Source of the DNA: Bifidobacterium sp. B4142
Lineage (GTDB): Bacteria; Actinomycetota; Actinomycetes; Actinomycetales; Bifidobacteriaceae
Direction: 5' to 3'
Length of the DNA stretch: 64,000 bases
NCBI RefSeq assembly: GCF_026537325.1
Contig: NZ_JAFNMJ010000006.1
Span: 62,001 to 126,000 of the forward strand
Made by a program: the position numbers and the translations under genes. The notes below the pieces were generated by a model. The model had not been told where the DNA came from. It saw only the letters and a list, made by a program, of their open reading frames with translations, and made no database searches. Of the stretch, positions 20,501 through 29,356 are shown in pieces. Each line of letters starts with the position of its first letter. Within the stretch, counting starts at the first letter, position 1.

Positions 20501-22952
20501 CCGTCAGATTCGGGGCCTTGGGCGCTGAGGCTGCCCTGCTCAGGGAGGGAGGCTGCAGGACGATGGTCCCTTGGGCGCTGCCGCTGGCGTTGGCAACTGT
20601 GTAGGCAATGCTCAGCGGCCGTGTGGGGATTTTTCTGGCAGACAGGTAGACCCGGCGGTGGTCCACGATGCCGGCCTTGATGCCGGAGTCCGGATCCACC
20701 CGCACATCGGTCAGGGCCAGCACTCCGCCCATGGGATCCAGGTCGTTGTCGAGCGGATCGACGATGGCGGTCTGGTCGGTCCCAAGTAGGGCTACATCGT
20801 TGACAGGAACCGGCAGCGCGGATCCGCCATGGTCGTGTTCTACCTCCAGCCTGACCAGCCCTTGGGTCTCCCGGTCACCCTGGGCCACCCGGTAGGGCAC
20901 GTAATAGGTGCCCGGGTTGGCGGCGGTGGCAGTGAAGGAAAGGCTCTCGGTGTTGACCTTTATCTGGATTCCGTCGGGCTTGTCGACCCGGATCAGGCGG
21001 AGGGGCTGAGCGGCATTGGCGTGTACGCTCCTGCTCAGGTCCACGGTGGCCTCTCGGCCGGCAGTGGCCTGGCGAATGACCGGATCGACCAGTGGGGCCA
21101 AGGTGTTGACGGGTCTAATGGTGAAATAGATGAGTCCCTGACCGCTCATGACTCCGTCTGAAACAGTGACTTTGACTGCCAGCTGACCGGAGGTGGCCGA
21201 TCCGGCACTCATGGTCAGCTGTCCGTCAGCCCTGGTGGACAGGGATATCCGATCCGAATTGACGGACTCGGCACCGGCCAGGGTCAGGGGGTCCCCGTCG
21301 GGATCCTCGAAGCCGGCCAGGGCGTTGACGGTGGTTGTGGCTCCCTGCTCCACCTCGTACTCGGGAGGGGTATCGTTCTGGACCGGTGCCTGATCGCCTC
21401 GGTCCATCTTGGCTGGGGCAATGTTGAGGTCGATGCCAGCCGAGGAGACCTGGCCGCGTCCGTCGGTGATGGAGTAGTTGATCCGGGCCCGGCCGACAGG
21501 TGCGTCGCTGGCATCCACCTGCAGGTAGCGGCCGTTCATGACCGGGGTCAGGCGAAGGTTGCCCTGTGAGCTGCGTGCATCCTCGATTCGCAGAACCGAG
21601 CAGTCGGTCTGGTGATCGTTACGCAGGGGATCCAGCAGGGCTCTGGATCCGGCCCGAATGCCCAGACTGTCGTCCTCGGCCTGGATGGGTTGGGATCCTG
21701 ATCGACAGGTGGCAGCGAACCGCTGACGATTGTCGGCCGAGTCCTGACGCTGATCGGTCCTGTCCGTGTGTTTGACCTCCATGGTCTGCCACTGCGGCCG
21801 AATCACCTTGGTGGAGGTTCGGGGATTCCAGACATCGCCGGTCAGTACGTCATTGAGGATGACCCTCCGGTGGTTGGCTCGGAAGACTAGATCCGAGGTG
21901 GGGCCGATGGCCTCCAGGGTGGAGGCACGCGGCTGCGGTGACCGAACCTGCGGCATGGCTGTCCCTGTTGCGCACAATCGCAGGAAATTGTTCCCCGAAG
22001 AGGCCCAGGCCGTCCAAAGGCATCCGCCAGAGGAGACCGGTTGAGCGGGTTGACCGCTGCCGCCGGTGTCTACAGTCTCAACCTTATTGCTGGGGTGATC
22101 CAGATCAACCAGGTGGACGCTTTCCTGATCGGTCAGGCCCACCCAGGGTCCCTGGCGGTCCATATCCACTGGAGTGGATTGGAGTTGCAGGTCTCCCCGG
22201 TGCGGTATCCGGATGGATCCCTGGGGCCAGTAAAGCCGGTCACCAGCCAAAAGGACGGGCCTTCCGTCGATGACGCTGAAGGCAGTGGCCCGGACGGGGA
22301 TGTGGTTTGTCAGGGAGTCCAGTTCACGGTGGGCCCGGGAGTCTGGTCCGTCGATCCTCAACACGACCCCGTCCGAGGGCCGGTAGGCGTAGACGGCTCC
22401 GGAGGCATCCACGGTGACGGAGGCCCCGGAGCCCAGGGTCAGCACAGGGTCCCGGCGCTGCGGGTCCAGATCTCCCGGCGAAGCGGCCCGGCCCACCCAG
22501 ATTTTGCCGGTCCGCGCCTGGAAGAGAACCAGTGTGGGTCCGTTGACCATCCGCTGGACCCTGGCATCCGAACGGGTGGTGTCCCCCAGGGTGGCGGTGG
22601 AGGCCGCTATGGGTGCCATGCCTCCCTCCCGGCCCAGGATGACCGCGTATCCGCTCTGGGCCAGGTCGAAGTGGTCGGTGCCCGTCGACAGGGCCACGTC
22701 CGCCTCTCCGATGTCGGGCTTGAACCGGGCGACCTTACGCTCGTTCTGGGAGGTGATCCAGATGCTGCCGTCATCCACCTGAACGGCACGGCGGTCCACC
22801 CCATGCACGAATAAGACGCCCAGGATGAGCAGAACCAGCGCCGTCAGCGTGACGGCCAGGATGGCGGCAGGGTTCTTGGCGCGGACGGCCAGAGCATGCC
22901 GCAGGCGCAGCCCGGCCCGGCGCATCCGCAGGAATCCTCCCTGCAAGTCCAT
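17526..22952 (-). CDS. giant cell-surface protein with Ig-/cadherin-like repeats and C-terminal Fn3 domains
   Basis: About 1808 residues. A short basic cytoplasmic start is followed by a membrane span (AAILAVTLTALVLLILGVLF) near residue 30-50, then an exterior beta-propeller-like region to about 400. A long series of Ig/cadherin-like repeats follows, with recurring DPDGD, FTYAVED and YRVAQGD type turns. Two or three fibronectin type III domains (VLLAWEPGAANGSPVDEYRV and LTVTWRPPENHGPPIQGYTV) are near 1510-1700. ATG 22952 is chosen because AGGGG lies 5 nt upstream; a GTG at 22985 is in frame. It corresponds to the fn3 gene of bifidobacterial PFNA clusters, proposed to bind host ligands. Ligand specificity here is unknown. 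Confidence 0.85.
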   Translation of the reverse strand: MDLQGGFLRMRRAGLRLRHALAVRAKNPAAILAVTLTALVLLILGVLFVHGVDRRAVQVDDGSIWITSQNERKVARFKPDIGEADVALSTGTDHFDLAQSGYAVILGREGGMAPIAASTATLGDTTRSDARVQRMVNGPTLVLFQARTGKIWVGRAASPGDLDPQRRDPVLTLGSGASVTVDASGAVYAYRPSDGVVLRIDGPDSRAHRELDSLTNHIPVRATAFSVIDGRPVLLAGDRLYWPQGSIRIPHRGDLQLQSTPVDMDRQGPWVGLTDQESVHLVDLDHPSNKVETVDTGGSGQPAQPVSSGGCLWTAWASSGNNFLRLCATGTAMPQVRSPQPRASTLEAIGPTSDLVFRANHRRVILNDVLTGDVWNPRTSTKVIRPQWQTMEVKHTDRTDQRQDSADNRQRFAATCRSGSQPIQAEDDSLGIRAGSRALLDPLRNDHQTDCSVLRIEDARSSQGNLRLTPVMNGRYLQVDASDAPVGRARINYSITDGRGQVSSAGIDLNIAPAKMDRGDQAPVQNDTPPEYEVEQGATTTVNALAGFEDPDGDPLTLAGAESVNSDRISLSTRADGQLTMSAGSATSGQLAVKVTVSDGVMSGQGLIYFTIRPVNTLAPLVDPVIRQATAGREATVDLSRSVHANAAQPLRLIRVDKPDGIQIKVNTESLSFTATAANPGTYYVPYRVAQGDRETQGLVRLEVEHDHGGSALPVPVNDVALLGTDQTAIVDPLDNDLDPMGGVLALTDVRVDPDSGIKAGIVDHRRVYLSARKIPTRPLSIAYTVANASGSAQGTIVLQPPSLSRAASAPKAPNLTVGVRSSGLVTVPVMDKVTHADGTSVTLDQQLTTDQRVFAGLAFVSGDTVRYQASERTGDFTATYTVRDDLGNAASGTITFRVHASDPASKPAPTPKDLRAQVAAGTKVRIPVPLTGIDPDGDCDTLSGLGNQAPRLGRIVKAGADYLIYEAYPDSHGTDEFTYAVEDWMGQRAQAHVRIGVFPDSSVTGVFARDDKVKLRPGTVADVPVLLNDISGDDHSLSLDPHLERQGLDQASVKDDMIRLTAPSQPGTSYLVYRAHNRAGLSDQATLTVVSDPQAPIQPPIAQDYQVAPEDTVDKRSVEVNLADSISNPSGTLDDLRLGIHPGARAHARTVGETGSTKLVIDLTNQARAVPYTVTNTRYKITSMAFVKVPAYGVFPPVLRPRAPALKVRAGQSITIDIADQVRVGAGKTARITSRQSVSATKSDGSDPYVDEHTLRFTAAKDYAGPASLTFAVRDGDPGSQAIVNESVLTLPITVTGGRASPPVLSAPVIDLVAGEPAQTISLPAMTRWPQGSDPADSTFSSGDPQGPIHAKLSPRGQLNVSADKTATPGTKATLSVTIAGSSGQVHTVLTFRIVATTRPLASVPSRQVGLKAGQSLELNLFDDALNPFPDTPLRVVGLVSDDTSRLTASNLGDGRIAIKADRDIGASTNTILATVEDGSRDPGRRVSATITVGIIDRPQAPRMLSGAAQAGDGTVLLAWEPGAANGSPVDEYRVSYTSSAGSGQRSCGNAVTCRVDGLDNGHDYSFTVQAHNQVGWSPASSPAAARPDALPGGVQALTVDGGSKETLTVTWRPPENHGPPIQGYTVHGEGSGCGSPRWRSATSTKAVFDVGHDESGGTCTVSVTPANMAGSGPVASASGATWSHPDPPAFQTLEYQGKDQVKLVLNPGAEHGRPCADIQVSIDGLDPGKASWTLPCGQPEVSDVITLPAGSVKPGARLNFRAVARIRGVGSEGHSPAATKELTLPEDADKPSDKTLTRQGSLSRQG

Positions 22953-23040
22953 AATCCCCTGGGTTCCTTTCCTGTCCTGCCACACAGGCTTAGCTTCTTA
23001 ACTCGTCCCGGACCGCCGTAAATGCTCTCTCTGAGGACTG

Positions 23041-23046
23041 ATTTTA
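23041..23046 (-). promoter_or_regulatory. candidate -10 box in the kinase-Fn3 gap
   Basis: TAAAAT on the minus strand in the 165-bp gap between the kinase stop and the Fn3 start, the only sizeable gap inside this operon. No good -35 is visible, so an internal promoter is only possible. Nothing else stands out in the gap. Confidence 0.25.
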
Positions 23047-23117
23047 GCTGGTTTGCAGGGGCTTGGTGGTCTGTGAAAGTCGGGGTGGTCGAATGTGAAA
23101 ATTCATCCACCGAGGGT

Positions 23118-24671
23118 TTACTGAACAGCGCAGATGATGGTCGGTTCCTGGGACATGCTCCGGTCGGCCCGCACCAGGGTGACGCTGATGCAGGTCTGGC
23201 CCCCCTGCGGATCGTCGATGCGGGCGGTCGGCTGTCGAGTCTGCACGCTGCGGCCACGGTCGTCGTTGCCACCTTGGTCCAGGGGATGCCAAACGTAGCT
23301 GTCTCCCGGTTTGGGGTCGGGATTGGCCCAGGTGAAAACTGCCGTGGTGCCCTGGTAACGGCCCTGACCCTGGGTGGGCGAGGGAACCGCGCCCTCCTGC
23401 AGATCCTGGGGGCCACTCGAATCCGTCGGGTCCGGGGACTGCGCCTGCTGGGTTTGGATCTGGGAGGCTCCTGTAGTCGGCTGTGAACCTCGCTCGGATC
23501 CGTTTGGCAGGCCGACAACGAAGGCCCAGACCAAGGCAACGGCCAGGACGGCAGCGAGGATCAGCGCCAGAAGAATCAGGCGGCGGCCGCCAGGAAACCG
23601 CCTGGCTTGGCTGTCTCCATGGTCAGCGACCGCCTCCCTGTCTGGTTGCAGACGCGATTCGGAACTGGTCCCTGTCCCGGTCCAGGTGTGACCGGACTCC
23701 TTGTTCTCCGTCCCGCCCGGAATGGCTCCGGTATGGGCGTGCGGGCGTACATCCCCCTTGGGATAGGGGTCGATTCCCTCGCCGATGAAAGGCGTCGCAT
23801 GGCCGTAGAGCTGCTGCTGGACCTCCTGAAGGGCGCGGCCGAACTCAAGTGCCGAGTAGTAGCGGTCGTCCCGGTCATGGGCCATGGCCTTCTCCAGAAC
23901 CGCAGCCAGCATAGGAGAGGCCTCACCCATGTGCAGAACCGGGGTCTCAGCTGTCAGAATCAGCTGTGACAGGTGATCCTCATCCCTGGCCCGGTAGGCG
24001 TACTCGTAGGGGGAGCGGCCGGCCAGCATGCCGAAGAGCGAGGCGCCCAGGGAGTAGATGTCGCTGGCCTCGGACCCTCCTGAGCGGTTGGCCAGGACCT
24101 CTGGAGCCGCCCAGGGTATGGAAAGGCCGCCGGCCCGTTCGCCTCCATAGATGCCCGAGGAGATGCCGAAGTCGGCCAGGACGGGCAGGCCCTGGTCGGT
24201 GATCAGAAAGTTGCTGGGTTTGACGTCCCGGTGCAGGATTCCGCGTTCATGGGCGCAGTAGAGGGCCGAGGCCATGCGCACTCCCAGGTCCAGCACGCCT
24301 TCCTGATCCATGCCTCCCTTGAGCATGATGGCCTTGCAGCTGCCGCCTGGAGCGTATTCGAGCACCAGACAATCCCGTCCGTCATCGCTGACAAGCGCCT
24401 GGTAAATGCTCAGGATGCAGGGGTGGGTGGAGAGCTTGGCCAGGGTCTTGGCCTCCCGCAGAAAGAGCTGATGGGTCTGCTGGTCCATGCTTCCTTGGAG
24501 GGCCACCTTGACCGCCACAGGTCGGTTGAGCCCCTCCTGCTCGTACAGGTAGACGGCGGCGGTGCCCCCCAGGTCCAAGGGACGCATAAGCCGCAGCCCG
24601 GGCAGCGCTGGCGCATCGTCCATGGCTGGAACCGCACCTGGGCGCTGGGGGTGGGAACCGTTCTGCTGCAA
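23118..24671 (-). CDS. transmembrane Ser/Thr protein kinase (Pkb2-like)
   Basis: 517 residues. Cytoplasmic kinase domain at about 26-290: glycine loop LGGTAAVYLY, Lys55 in VAVKV, catalytic HRDVKPSNF (147-155), DFG at 167-169 and APEV near 189. A juxtamembrane linker is followed by one membrane span at about 363-388 and an exterior C-terminal domain of about 125 residues with two cysteines. No PASTA repeats, so it is not PknB. As first gene of the cluster it matches Pkb2 of bifidobacterial PFNA operons and may phosphorylate downstream products. TTG 24671 is the start: AGGAGGT lies 8 nt upstream, too close for the out-of-frame ATG at 24678. Confidence 0.92.
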   Translation of the reverse strand: MQQNGSHPQRPGAVPAMDDAPALPGLRLMRPLDLGGTAAVYLYEQEGLNRPVAVKVALQGSMDQQTHQLFLREAKTLAKLSTHPCILSIYQALVSDDGRDCLVLEYAPGGSCKAIMLKGGMDQEGVLDLGVRMASALYCAHERGILHRDVKPSNFLITDQGLPVLADFGISSGIYGGERAGGLSIPWAAPEVLANRSGGSEASDIYSLGASLFGMLAGRSPYEYAYRARDEDHLSQLILTAETPVLHMGEASPMLAAVLEKAMAHDRDDRYYSALEFGRALQEVQQQLYGHATPFIGEGIDPYPKGDVRPHAHTGAIPGGTENKESGHTWTGTGTSSESRLQPDREAVADHGDSQARRFPGGRRLILLALILAAVLAVALVWAFVVGLPNGSERGSQPTTGASQIQTQQAQSPDPTDSSGPQDLQEGAVPSPTQGQGRYQGTTAVFTWANPDPKPGDSYVWHPLDQGGNDDRGRSVQTRQPTARIDDPQGGQTCISVTLVRADRSMSQEPTIICAVQ

Positions 24672-24813
24672 GGGACATTACCTCCTAAGAACTGCCTGGA
24701 AACTGCTATCCACGATAACAGCACGTCGTTCCTGATCAGGCATCGATTGAGCCTTCTGCCGGCGGTTCCGGACCAGCGGGTTTCGGGGCCTGTAGATGGA
24801 CCATGCCGGACCC

Positions 24814-24819
24814 TATTCT
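24814..24819 (+). promoter_or_regulatory. candidate -10 box for leaderless adnA
   Basis: TATTCT ends 7 nt before the ATG at 24827, the spacing expected if transcription starts at the start codon. No Shine-Dalgarno sequence precedes this ATG. The box lies in the 131-bp divergent region shared with the kinase gene. Confidence 0.4.
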
Positions 24820-24826
24820 TGTAGCT

Positions 24827-27800
24827 ATGAGCAAGCAGCCACCGGTGGATCCGCAAGAGGCCATGGAACCGGTCCGCGCCCTTATCGGCGATCGGCTCCA
24901 GAACGAGGAGGGTCGGCCTACCCGGGCCCTGGTGGTGGCTGGTCCTCCTCGCAGCGGCAAGACCAGGCTGACTACCCGGGCTCTGCTGGCCGGTATGGAG
25001 CAGTTTGGTGACGGAGCCAGCATGGCCGTATCAGGTAGGACCGCGGCCGACCAGGTCAGCCGCCAGGTCATTCTTGAGCGGGGCAGGTCCGACCGCACCC
25101 GGCCTGTGGGCACCCTGCAGGCCCTGGCCTTCCGTCTGCTGACACGGTCCCGGCTGGCCCAGGGGGGCCACGATCCGCTCCTGCCTAGGTTGCTCAACGG
25201 CGCCGAGGAGGATGCCCTGCTCAGGCAGGTTATGACCGTCCATCTGGAGCATGTACAGGCCGGGGACGACTGCGCAGTCTGCCGACTCCTGGAACGCTAC
25301 TTTCGCAACGGGGCGGGCTGGTCCTCCGTTTTGGTTGGCGATGACCAGGGACGGGTCGTAGGGGTCGCGGACAGATTCATCGCCCAGCTGCGGGACATGT
25401 TCGCCCGCATGACGGAATTGGGCCTGGATAGGGATGACCGGGATCAGCTTCTGGATGCTTTGGCCGTCCAACCCATGGATCCCGACCGCCGCGACCGGCT
25501 GGGCCTGCAGTGGCGGCTGGCCTTCGCCCTGGAGGATGAGTATCGCCAGAGCATCACCGAGAGCTACCCGGACGAATTCCGTCTGGACCCCTCCATGCTC
25601 ATGGTCGAAGCCTCCCGCAGCCTGGACGGTCTGGCCGATGACGACCTGCCCGACCTGCTGGTCGTGGACGACTGGCAGGACATCACCCTGGCCGGGATGG
25701 GCCTGTTGCAGGGCTTGAACCAGGCTGGCTGCCGACTCCTTCTGGTGGGCAATCCCGACCAGTCGGTCCAGTCCTTCCGCGGCTCCTACCCGGAATTTCT
25801 GGCCACTCGCCTGACGGCCTTGTCCAAGCCCATGCCAAGCGCCTCAGCCCCCCTGCTGGCCCAGGATTTCGCCTGCCTGGACGCCGCCACCGTGACCCTG
25901 AAACCCCGGAGAATGGTGGTTCCGGAAGCAGTTGCAGAGCATACCGAAAGCGGCCGGGGTTCCGACCCGGCGGCTCCAGGTTCCTACGCTGATCTGGTGG
26001 CTGCCAGGGTCAGCCTGGGCATCGCCGGAGTCGAGGAGAACGACACCCCCCTGCCCGACAGGCCTGGCAAGCTGCCCGCCTGGCCCGGTGCCGGACCTGT
26101 GGCACCCTTGACCGATGGCGACGGTCTTATCCGTGATGGCAGCGTACAGACCAGACTCTTCCACACCCCCGACCAGGAGGACGATGACCTGGTTTGGCAG
26201 ATCAAGCATGAGTTTCTGGCCAATCAGCGTGACTGGAACGACATGGCCGTCATCGCCCACGACAACATGACCCTGCGTACCCTGGGCCGCAAGCTGCGTG
26301 TTCAGGGTGTGCCGGTGCGCTTCTCCTCGGTGACCCGTCCGCTCAGCCAGGAGCCCGCCATCCAGGGCCTCTTCGCCCTGGTCGAGCTGGCCCAATCGGT
26401 GCTGGACCCTGGTGCCGCCGGAAGCGACCCGGACGATCTTGCCCAGGTGGCCGCCTGGATCCGTTCTCGCCTGCGCACCCTGATGGCTGGGCCGCTCTTC
26501 CGTGTTCCCGCCACCGCCGCTCGCGCAGAGCGACCCGTCAGAATGGAACGCCTGGAGTCCATCATGGAGACCATGGCCGCATTGGCTCCCCTGTCCGACC
26601 AGCGGGGGAGTGACCCGGACTCATCGGGCTCCTTGGAGGACCTGCCGCTCCTGGGACAGGCCTGGCAGACCTGGGTCGAGGACCTGGCCGAGCGGCGGGC
26701 TCAAAGGGACCGTTCATCCGGCATCAGCGTCGATGACTCCCTGTTGACCAGGCACGATTGCGCCGAGCCAGGGGACGGGTCTGGTCCCTTCTCCACAGCC
26801 TCGGCCCCGGACCAGCCGGTGGATCTGGGAGACCGGGGTGCTCAACAGCCAGCCATTCTGTCGGTTCAGGCTTTGGAGACCCTGCTGGTGCTGGATCCGG
26901 ATGACCGATCCTCGGGAATCATTCTGGAGGCCATGACCGCTATCGCCGGAGGTCGCCGGGAGGACCCTGACGTTCAGGTCCTGGACAGGGCCCTGCAGGT
27001 TCTGCATCTGACCGCCACCCGCATCAGCGCCCTGGAGGACCGTCAGCCCCAATACGTGCTCTGGGAGGCCTGGCGGAGCCTGGACCTGGCCGATGACTGG
27101 CAGCGGCGAGCCCTGATGGCCACCCAGGAGGGGGAGGAGGCCAACGACCGTCTGGACGCGCTCATGCGGCTCTTCCAGTACGCGGCTGGCTCCCGTCGTT
27201 TCCCCACGGTCGAGGCCTTCATGGACCAGGTGCGCACCATGCAGATCGAGGCCGACTCCCTGGCGCGGATCGGGCCCATCGAGCACGCCGTCACCCTGAC
27301 CACACCCGCCGGCGCCGCCGCCCTGGCCACCGACTGGCCGCTGGTCTGGCTGCCCGCCGTCCAGGACGGGGTCTGGCCTAATCTGATCCCCCGCGACACC
27401 ATGTTCGGGGCCGAGGAGCTGGCCGACCTGGTCCTGCACGACCGCATCGGCGACCCCCTGGCGGACACGCTCAGCCACGATCCTGCCCTGCGCTCCATCC
27501 TCTACGCCGAGAAGAAGGGTTTCCTGGAGGCGCTGACCAGGGCCCGGACCCAGGTACGCATCAGCGCGGTCTGGAACGATGACCTGGTTCCATCGGACTT
27601 CCTCTACGGCTACCTGCCCGAACGCTATCCACGCACCGCCGATATGAGCCAGGCCGAGTTCAGCATGGTCGGCGCTGGCTCCGGCGGCAGTGAGCGCTAT
27701 GGGGGGCTGGAGGTGTCTGCTAGGGGGCTGACGGCGGCCGCCCGGTCCATCCTGGCTGTTCAAGCGCTGCTCCCGGAAGATCAAGTCGACCGTGAGCGAG

Positions 27801-29356
27801 TGGACGATGCCGTGCAAGCCCTGCGGCTGCTGGCCGACCAGGGCCAGGATTCGGCCGATCCCAGGCATTGGCCCTTCCTCTATGACCATGACCAGGAGGG
27901 CGCTGCTGAACCGGCCTCGGCGGAAGAAGTTCATACTGCACAGGCCGCCGAGTCAAGGGCCGTAGGCGCCGCCTCAGGTGTCACATCGGTTACTGAAAGG
28001 GACCATGCCCCTCGTTCTGCACATGCTTCCGTCAATCAAGCCGGTCAGGCGGATCGAATACAAAACCGTGACCAGGGTCGTGACCATCGCCATGAGCGCC
28101 GGTCCGACCGCCAGGTGGTCCTTCTTTCGCCCTCAGCGGTCGATGCCATCTGGAACTGCCCCCTGGAGTGGGCCCTGGGTGACCAGTTCTCCGGCCCCTC
28201 CCCGTCAAGGGTGCCTACGGAGTTCGGTTCCCTGATTCACAAGGTGGCCAGCGAGGGCACAGCCCAGGGATTGGACCGTCCCGGCCAGGGTGATCCGGAC
28301 GCCCGCCAGCAGCAGGTGCGGGATGCGCTCCTGGACATCTACCAGGAACTGGCCCCTCAGGAACAGCGCCTGCGGGACCCCGACGAACTCTATGACCAGC
28401 GTGGTCGCAGGAGCCGGGTGGAGCCCATCCTGGATAACCTGGCCTCTTATTTCGTCCGCTCATCGGATTCCCAATACGGCCTTGATGGCAAGAGCCCGGT
28501 CCCGGTCGGCGACCTGCTGGGGGTTCAGAGCGAGCGCTCCTTCGACGTCAGCCTGTCTGTGGAGGACCTGGTTCCTGTTTGGGAAGCCACCTTCCCCGAC
28601 AGACCTCTGGATGCCGATGGGCTCTTCGCCCTGATGTCCGGCCTGGTCGACGGCTTCCCAGCAGCTCTGGATTCTAGGACGACGGTCAGGCTGACCGGCC
28701 GCATCGACCGTCTGGAGGTCAGGTCCCTGCCCGAGGGCATCCGTCTGCGGCTGGTGGACTACAAGACCGGCAGGGTCCCCTATACCCAGGGGCAGCTCTT
28801 CAACGACCTGCAGCTGGTCTGCTATCAGCTGGGACTGGCCTTCCCGCCCACGCCCGGCAGCAGCCCGGAGGTGGGGGCGGCCTGGAGCCTGCCCGAGGCT
28901 CCCGATCTGGACAGGACCGAGGGGATGAAGCTGAGCCAGTCCCTGCTCCTGCAGCTGCAGGCCCCGCCCAAGGATGCGCAAACAGGGCTGCGCCGGGAGG
29001 AGATGGCCTATCAGCCGCCACTGTTCGAGCGTGACAGGCTGGTCACCATCGCTCAGCCCAGAACCGGCATGCCCTCCCCGCTCAAGTCCAAGGCTGAGCC
29101 TGCGGATCTGCCTGATCAGGTGCCGCCTGGGGTGGATGCGGACCTGTGGGGCATGGTCCGAGCCGCCCGGGTCTCCTCCCAGGCTGTATGGGGGCTGACC
29201 ATGATAGCCAGGGTCTTCTTCGCTGCCGGGGTCAAGCTGACGGCTGGCCGGGATGACGCGGTCTTCGACCCTGCCCGTTGCCATCGGGCCGGCAATGGTC
29301 AGGAATGTCAGGCATGGCAACTGGTGGCGCCCAATCTACTGGAGGATCAGGAATGA
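24827..29356 (+). CDS. adnA: AdnA-like helicase-nuclease subunit
   Basis: About 1509 residues; UvrD/Rep-like motor plus RecB-type nuclease, the AdnA half of the AdnAB double-strand-break resection complex of actinobacteria. Walker A is GPPRSGKT (39-46), motif II VDDWQD rather than the canonical DE-x-QD, motif III GNPDQSVQSFRG. The C-terminal nuclease has RLVDYKTGRVPY and a following LQLVCYQLG. A cysteine in IWNCPLEWAL and two near the C-terminus (ARCH, QECQ) recall iron-sulfur nuclease cysteines but a full set is not evident. ATG 24827 is preferred because of the upstream -10 box; ATG 24803 is possible. Its stop overlaps the adnB start (ATGA). Confidence 0.9.
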   Translation: MSKQPPVDPQEAMEPVRALIGDRLQNEEGRPTRALVVAGPPRSGKTRLTTRALLAGMEQFGDGASMAVSGRTAADQVSRQVILERGRSDRTRPVGTLQALAFRLLTRSRLAQGGHDPLLPRLLNGAEEDALLRQVMTVHLEHVQAGDDCAVCRLLERYFRNGAGWSSVLVGDDQGRVVGVADRFIAQLRDMFARMTELGLDRDDRDQLLDALAVQPMDPDRRDRLGLQWRLAFALEDEYRQSITESYPDEFRLDPSMLMVEASRSLDGLADDDLPDLLVVDDWQDITLAGMGLLQGLNQAGCRLLLVGNPDQSVQSFRGSYPEFLATRLTALSKPMPSASAPLLAQDFACLDAATVTLKPRRMVVPEAVAEHTESGRGSDPAAPGSYADLVAARVSLGIAGVEENDTPLPDRPGKLPAWPGAGPVAPLTDGDGLIRDGSVQTRLFHTPDQEDDDLVWQIKHEFLANQRDWNDMAVIAHDNMTLRTLGRKLRVQGVPVRFSSVTRPLSQEPAIQGLFALVELAQSVLDPGAAGSDPDDLAQVAAWIRSRLRTLMAGPLFRVPATAARAERPVRMERLESIMETMAALAPLSDQRGSDPDSSGSLEDLPLLGQAWQTWVEDLAERRAQRDRSSGISVDDSLLTRHDCAEPGDGSGPFSTASAPDQPVDLGDRGAQQPAILSVQALETLLVLDPDDRSSGIILEAMTAIAGGRREDPDVQVLDRALQVLHLTATRISALEDRQPQYVLWEAWRSLDLADDWQRRALMATQEGEEANDRLDALMRLFQYAAGSRRFPTVEAFMDQVRTMQIEADSLARIGPIEHAVTLTTPAGAAALATDWPLVWLPAVQDGVWPNLIPRDTMFGAEELADLVLHDRIGDPLADTLSHDPALRSILYAEKKGFLEALTRARTQVRISAVWNDDLVPSDFLYGYLPERYPRTADMSQAEFSMVGAGSGGSERYGGLEVSARGLTAAARSILAVQALLPEDQVDRERVDDAVQALRLLADQGQDSADPRHWPFLYDHDQEGAAEPASAEEVHTAQAAESRAVGAASGVTSVTERDHAPRSAHASVNQAGQADRIQNRDQGRDHRHERRSDRQVVLLSPSAVDAIWNCPLEWALGDQFSGPSPSRVPTEFGSLIHKVASEGTAQGLDRPGQGDPDARQQQVRDALLDIYQELAPQEQRLRDPDELYDQRGRRSRVEPILDNLASYFVRSSDSQYGLDGKSPVPVGDLLGVQSERSFDVSLSVEDLVPVWEATFPDRPLDADGLFALMSGLVDGFPAALDSRTTVRLTGRIDRLEVRSLPEGIRLRLVDYKTGRVPYTQGQLFNDLQLVCYQLGLAFPPTPGSSPEVGAAWSLPEAPDLDRTEGMKLSQSLLLQLQAPPKDAQTGLRREEMAYQPPLFERDRLVTIAQPRTGMPSPLKSKAEPADLPDQVPPGVDADLWGMVRAARVSSQAVWGLTMIARVFFAAGVKLTAGRDDAVFDPARCHRAGNGQECQAWQLVAPNLLEDQE

